Assembly (NCBI GenBank): GCA_050329415.1
Contig: JBHJOS010000055.1
Coordinates: forward strand, 1-16,372
Length of the DNA stretch: 16,372 bases
Direction: 5' to 3'
DNA from: JANNOG01 sp050329415
GTDB lineage: Bacteria; Actinomycetota; Actinomycetes; Actinomycetales; JBBAYJ01
In this document: positions 12,870 through 16,372 of the stretch, one piece after another
How positions within the stretch are numbered: position 1 is the first letter of the stretch
Layout of the letters: every line of letters starts with the position of its first letter
Translations under genes and position numbers: made by a program
The notes under the pieces: generated by a model
What the model was told of the DNA's origin: nothing
Databases searched by the model: none
Seen by the model: the letters and a program-made list of their open reading frames with translations, nothing else

Positions 12870-12876
12870 TCACACT

Positions 12877-12919
12877 GCGCGCCCGGAGGGACTCGAACCC
12901 CCAACCTTTTGATCCGTAG
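12877..12919 (-). other. 3' end of a tRNA-Arg gene (attachment-site-like fragment)
   Basis: The minus strand reads CTACGGA (the Arg ACG anticodon loop), then TCAAAAGG, the T-arm GGGGG-TTCGAGT-CCCTC and the acceptor half CGGGCGC. This is 43 nt of the 3' half of a tRNA-Arg. The 5' half is absent: upstream sequence does not pair with the acceptor or the anticodon stem. Copies of tRNA 3' halves are the usual right-end attachment sites of elements integrated by tyrosine integrases. No integrase gene is seen nearby. Confidence 0.7.
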
Positions 12920-13091
12920 GGTGCGGGCCGGCGCCTTCCATGCTTCCCACCTGCGGCTCTGCTCTCCGACCACGCAGCTTCACCTTCGGGAGTCGCTCCT
13001 GACGGCGCCGTTTCGCACCACGACTCGCACCACGATGGCCGGCGCAGGATAGCCGCCCGAGTGCGCCGTCGGTCCGTCGCCCAAGATCTCC

Positions 13092-13451
13092 TCAGGGAGC
13101 CAGACGGACCCGCAGAGAGCCGCTGCGCCAGACCGCGACCGCTCCTGACAGGCGGAGCAGGTCGACAGCGCCGAGGATCTCGGTCAGAACCTCATGCACC
13201 GCCCGCGGCGCCTGCTGATCGAGGCGGAGAACCAGGACACCGCCGTGCGTGCCCGGCGGGTAGGCGCGGACGTCGCCCAAGCCGCGGTCAAGCGTGATCA
13301 GGAGCCGATCGTCTGCCGTCGCCGCCTGGAGGACGGCGCCGTCCTCGGCGCCCGTCAGCCCCTCGTCCGCGACGGTGTCGACGTCATGGCCGTTCTGGGC
13401 GAGCAGGGGCACAGCAGAAACAGGGAGGTTCTCATCGAGCTTAAGCCTCAC
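13092..13451 (-). CDS. DUF5615 PIN-like toxin of a type II toxin-antitoxin pair
   Basis: 119 aa from an ATG that overlaps the antitoxin stop by 4 nt (ATGA), so the two are translationally coupled. MRLKLDENLP (Asp6, Glu7, Asn8) is the first acidic motif of the Mut7-C/PIN-like fold. GHDVDTVADEGLTGAEDGAV and DDRLLITLDRGLGDVR (with Asp55 and Asp60) carry the other acidic residues expected to bind metal for RNA cleavage. VLVLRL and the helical C-terminus complete the domain. Known DUF5615 proteins pair with DUF433 proteins exactly as here. RNase activity is inferred from the family. Confidence 0.87.
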   Translation of the reverse strand: MRLKLDENLPVSAVPLLAQNGHDVDTVADEGLTGAEDGAVLQAATADDRLLITLDRGLGDVRAYPPGTHGGVLVLRLDQQAPRAVHEVLTEILGAVDLLRLSGAVAVWRSGSLRVRLAP

Positions 13452-13681
13452 GAGGCGACGGCAGGGTACTCGTCCCGTGCCAGCTCGGCGCCGTAGGCGA
13501 TCGCCGCCCGGACTCCCGCGGAGGTGAGCGTCGGGTACTCGGCGAGGATCTCTGCCTCCGAGAGGCCGTCAGCGAGGGCGTCGAGGACCACCGAGACGGT
13601 AACCCGGGTCCCCCGCACGACCGCCTGGCCGTGACAGACCCGCGGGTCTCGGGTGATCAGTTCGACTGGCTCGACAGGCAT
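13448..13681 (-). CDS. DUF433 antitoxin
   Basis: 77 aa from ATG 13681, with GGGAGGAC 5 nt upstream. DPRVCHGQAVVRGTRVTVSV (12-31) is the DUF433 hallmark and LADGLSEAEILAEYPTL (36-52) the helix-turn-helix-like part that binds DNA. As first gene of the pair it would repress the operon and neutralise the DUF5615 toxin. Confidence 0.9.
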   Translation of the reverse strand: MPVEPVELITRDPRVCHGQAVVRGTRVTVSVVLDALADGLSEAEILAEYPTLTSAGVRAAIAYGAELARDEYPAVAS

Positions 13682-13998
13682 GACTGTCCTCCCGGGTTCG
13701 GCCGTCTCAGCATACGGAGTCCCGCCTCAGGGCGCACCGTGCGGAGTGAATCTTGCACGGTAGGCGGAGCGGCGTGGCCGTTGGCGATCGCCCACTTGGT
13801 GCGTTGCCGGACTCGCAGGAGCATCAGACGCGTAAGTCCGGCGCCACCAGAGCGGGATATGTCCTATTTGTTGGACAGCGCCCTCGACTAAAGCCGGCCG
13901 ACATTGCGAGCGGCGCCAGCGTCGTGATGCTACAGTAGACAATAGTTCATCGAAACAGGAGACTTCCGAAGTATCGAGAATAGCGGGTAGATGCTGAG
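13682..13998. other. 317-nt gap with a dyad and falling GC content
   Basis: No gene is seen. TGTCC-TATTTGTT-GGACA (13860-13877) is a 5-bp inverted repeat, and TACAGT at about 13931 could be a -10 box for the gene at 13999. Base composition drops clearly from about 13850 onward, in step with the next gene. Confidence 0.4.
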
Positions 13999-14697
13999 AT
14001 GAATCACTTCCCTGATATGATTGAAACCTGGAAGTCCTGGCAGGCACTCGAGTCCATGGCGACCGCTGCGGCGGCGGCGACGGCCGTGGCGGCAGCGATC
14101 GCGGCGATTCTTTCGGCCGTTGCGGCGAAGAAGGCCAACGAGGCCGCTGAGCGCCTACTTGCCATCGAGAATGAGCGACTTCACAATGAGCGAAGCCCTC
14201 GTTTCAAAATTACTTGCGAGCCATGGACATCAGGTAATCAGGAGACACTGCGGCTCCGCGTGGAATTGCTCGGACCTTCGGCGCTCGATCAAATCGATCG
14301 CCTGTCTCTGTCCGTACGCAACGACACCTTTCTTCGAGGCGCTGAGCGTTCTTCGCAGCTAGCGGGAGGGCCCAGCGCGGAAGAGGTGAGCCGGCTGATC
14401 TGGGGCCCCTATCGGCTCACTCCCAAGGTAAGGTCGGGTGACTTTACAGTCGATGAGGATGGCCGCAGGATCGATTACGACTCCCCCCTGCCCTTGGGAG
14501 AGGAGCTTGCATTCCAAATGGAGAAGACTGCTCCTGGCCTGTGGATGACAGGGCTAGGCCACGAGGCATGGCAACGAGAGAGGGGGGCCTTCATACGCCT
14601 ATCTCTCACGGTCGAGCGCGAGCCTTATGGTAAGTGGTACATCCCGTTCGAGATTGACACGACGTCGTTGCCGAGTTTCGTGACAGCCCCAGAGTGA
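13999..14697 (+). CDS. Hypothetical membrane-anchored protein of lower GC content
   Basis: 232 aa from ATG 13999; the ribosome binding site is weak. An N-terminal Ala-rich membrane helix (about 20-44) is followed by a charged helix, KKANEAAERLLAIENERLHN (44-63), then ERSPRFKI, a layout common in actinobacterial unknown proteins with one anchor and a short coiled coil. The rest (about 68-232) is a soluble, beta-rich domain with RLRVELLGPSALDQIDRLSL, LIWGPYRLTP and KWYIPFEID. No family or function is recognised. Codon use is visibly less GC-biased than in its neighbours (ATT, AAA, TTT and GAT are frequent), which suggests horizontal acquisition. Confidence 0.8.
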   Translation: MNHFPDMIETWKSWQALESMATAAAAATAVAAAIAAILSAVAAKKANEAAERLLAIENERLHNERSPRFKITCEPWTSGNQETLRLRVELLGPSALDQIDRLSLSVRNDTFLRGAERSSQLAGGPSAEEVSRLIWGPYRLTPKVRSGDFTVDEDGRRIDYDSPLPLGEELAFQMEKTAPGLWMTGLGHEAWQRERGAFIRLSLTVEREPYGKWYIPFEIDTTSLPSFVTAPE

Positions 14698-14820
14698 ACG
14701 CTACGTAATGATCTAAACCATGGTGGTCGTAGAAGTAGGCGCGATCCTTGACGTTGTGAGTGGCCCAGGAAATCCCGGCGGTCTCAACGGTCAGTGCATC
14801 GCTCGTGACAGGATGATCAC

Positions 14821-15407
14821 GTGCGCGCGAAGGCGGCCGGGATCCGCCTGGCCGCGGTGCAGCTGCTCGCGCTGCACGAGGCCCGCCGTGGCTGGCAGGC
14901 CCGGATGGCCGAGCTGCTGCTCGGCGGACCCCTCACCGGACGCGACCATACGGTGAAGGACCCCGACCTGGGAAAAGCGTTTCCCGGCCGGTGAGATCTA
15001 CCTGAGCATGCCCGGCCTCGGGGCCCTGCTCGCCGCCCGGATCGCCAGCGAGATCGGCGAACACATAACCCAGTTCGACGATCCATTCGGGTTGCAGTGC
15101 TATGCCGGTTCCGCACCGGTCACCCGCCGGTCTGGGAAGAGCGACTTCGTCGCCGCCCGCCGCCTGGCGCACAACCACCACCTCGGTGCCACGGTGCACC
15201 AATGGGCGTTCTGCAGCCTGCTGTGCAGCGGCTGGCCCGAGAGTTCTACGACGGGAAGATCACCGCCGGGAAGAACCGCCACCGCGCCCTGCGCGCACTG
15301 AGCAACCGGTGGCTGGAGATCCTCTGGCACTGCCTCACCAAGGCGTCCCCTACGACGAAACAGTCCACGTCACCAACCGCAACCAAGCCCTGAGACGCGC
15401 CGCCTGA
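14821..15407 (+). pseudogene. IS110-family transposase, C-terminal half, multiply frameshifted
   Basis: The three plus-strand frames in turn give GIRLAAVQLLALHEARRGWQ, then GEIYLSMPGLGALLAARIAS with FGLQCYAGSAPVTRRSGKSD and HLGATVHQWAFCSL, then REFYDGKITAGKNRHRALRA with LSNRWLEILWHCLT, and finally VPYDETVHVTNRNQALRRAA with a stop at 15405-15407. This is the C-terminal (transposase_20) part of an IS110 transposase with at least three frameshifts (near 14995, 15225 and 15345). The N-terminal DEDD RuvC-like domain is absent. It is dead. The nearby sequence up to 15430 may be the element's end. Confidence 0.87.
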
Positions 15408-15637
15408 CCCCGTGGTTGATAAAGGGTGTCTCACGTGAACACCTCCCAGGGACGAGTATCTCCCGCCTGTCCGTCTTCCGGTCGCCGGAGCGTCTCCGCA
15501 GCGGGTACGGCAAGCGGGCCCGCTCCCGTACCCACGGCCGTGCGCTCTGCGGAGCGCAACTCACCGCTGAGGGCGTCGTCGAGGCCAGTGGCCAACGAGT
15601 CCCAGGTTCCCGTTCGTACTCGCGGGCTTCACGGATC

Positions 15638-16135
15638 TCACCCGTCGACTTCCTCGGTCGACGGGGCCACGGCGGTCGACGCGGCGAGGTAGTGGACGAC
15701 TTCCGACCAGGTGAGCCCGGACACCAGCACGCGCCCGTCGACGGCGGAGGACACCTCCCACCGTCCGGCCGGGCCCGCCCGCATGGCGAGGCCGGTGCGC
15801 TGGGTGTCGGCGGTGAAGGCGGCCGACGGGTGGGGCCGGTCGGACGGGCCGCTGAGGATCAACCGCCGGACCGCGTCCAGCAGGCCGGTGACCAGGACGA
15901 GCAGATCGGCGGGGTCGACACCGAGGACGACCTCCGACATCGGGCCGCCGCGGCTCGCCTGCACGTCCTCGCCCTTGATCGTCACGCCACGGACCCGGCC
16001 GTCGACCGCCTCGTCGACATCGAGCACAGCCGGGCGGTCGGGCCGCCACGCCAGGTTGTCGACCGCGTCGAGGTGGGCGAGGGACGGCGGGTGGTCCTCC
16101 GGCTCGGTGGGCCTCTGCGGGCTGTCGTCGTTCAT
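15638..16135 (-). CDS. Hypothetical protein in an overlapping gene pair
   Basis: 165 aa from ATG 16135, overlapping the stop of the upstream gene by 4 nt. The N-terminus is Pro/Glu/Asp-rich (MNDDSPQRPTEPEDHPPSLA). The middle has a regular alpha/beta pattern: VLDVDEAVDGRVRGVTIKGE, MSEVVLGVDPADLLVLVTGL, LDAVRRLILSG. The C-terminal part has short strands, GRWEVSSAVDGRVLVSGLTW, and the helix SEVVHYLAAS. There is no signal or membrane segment. I do not recognise the family. Translational coupling suggests that it works with the upstream product. Confidence 0.7.
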   Translation of the reverse strand: MNDDSPQRPTEPEDHPPSLAHLDAVDNLAWRPDRPAVLDVDEAVDGRVRGVTIKGEDVQASRGGPMSEVVLGVDPADLLVLVTGLLDAVRRLILSGPSDRPHPSAAFTADTQRTGLAMRAGPAGRWEVSSAVDGRVLVSGLTWSEVVHYLAASTAVAPSTEEVDG

Positions 16136-16372
16136 GCGCTCGCTGCCCTGAACGCGCCGAGACCGTCGGCGGAGTCATCGACGGCGAGGCCGTGCCGCGC
16201 GGCGCCTGAGGTGTCCCCCAACTCGTTGCGGCGCTGCTCGACTCGCACCGACCAACCGAGAGCGACGGGGGCGTCGCGCAGGTGCCAGATGGTGCGCTGG
16301 CCGAGGCGGTTCGCCGGGCCAACCTGGGTCGAGGACGCCGACAACGGAGGCCGGGGACAGGGGACGGAGACC
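16132..16372 (-). CDS. Hypothetical protein, C-terminal part (cut by window edge)
   Basis: The frame stays open to the right edge, so the start is not visible; a TTG at 16344 is the only candidate inside. Visible are about 80 residues including GQRTIWHLRDAPVALGWSVR and VEQRRNELGDTSGAARHGL, a mostly helical, charged protein ending in GLGAFRAASA. The stop overlaps the next start (ATGA), so the two genes are coupled. The family is not recognised. Confidence 0.55.
   Translation of the reverse strand, partial: VSVPCPRPPLSASSTQVGPANRLGQRTIWHLRDAPVALGWSVRVEQRRNELGDTSGAARHGLAVDDSADGLGAFRAASA

Noticed and set aside
12877..12960. Complete tRNA gene
   Set aside because: The sequence upstream of the anticodon loop does not pair with the 3' anticodon stem or the acceptor strand, and no D-arm is present.
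12849..13052. Plus-strand frame with CAPGGTRTPNLLIRR
   Set aside because: This peptide is a familiar false protein made by translating the antisense of a tRNA 3' end. It marks the tRNA-Arg fragment, not a gene.

Overview
The window is high-GC DNA (roughly 70 percent G+C by eye) with GTG starts, leaderless-looking promoters and actinobacterial protein families: an LldD-type flavoenzyme, a PadR plus membrane partner pair, a DUF4143 ATPase, and IS481/IS110/IS3 debris. It most likely comes from an actinobacterium. A Geodermatophilaceae-like or related soil genus is a guess only.

Left part (1-4402): the 5' end of an MFS drug-efflux-type transporter (minus), a membrane-anchored or secreted HNH/DUF1524 nuclease (plus), an FMN-dependent alpha-hydroxy-acid oxidase of the LldD type (minus), a SAM methyltransferase (plus), and a leaderless PadR regulator followed by a two-TM membrane protein.

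Middle part (4403-9184): the most interesting region. A gene at 5994-7361 (minus) is a divergent nitric-oxide-synthase oxygenase homologue. It keeps the heme-ligand Cys, the stacking Trp and the substrate Glu, but has changed neighbouring residues. Divergent to it, with its own promoter-like sequence, is a single-domain flavohaemoglobin-like globin (7812-8351). Together they look like an NO-production and NO-handling pair. Between the NOS-like gene and the alpha-hydroxy-acid oxidase lies a short chimeric gene (4474-4767, minus). Its first half is a near-identical copy of the 5' end of the oxidase. Its second half is a near-identical, in-frame copy of the active-site segment of the NOS-like gene. 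The join polarity is that of a tandem-duplication junction. A secreted NTF2-fold protein (5035-5715), a decayed ORF end (4786-4946) and two small unknown proteins (8660-8854 and 8939-9184) complete this region.

Right part (9185-16372): a stretch with no recognised gene, then a GNAT acetyltransferase and a DUF4143 ATPase with a tandemly repeated leaderless-promoter motif. From about 11750 to 12920 there is an insertion-sequence graveyard (IS3, IS481 and another transposase tail) that ends at a 43-nt copy of the 3' end of a tRNA-Arg gene, an integrase-type attachment site. Beyond it are a DUF433/DUF5615 toxin-antitoxin pair, an AT-richer membrane-anchored unknown protein, a multiply frameshifted IS110 transposase and an overlapping pair of unknown genes that runs off the right edge.
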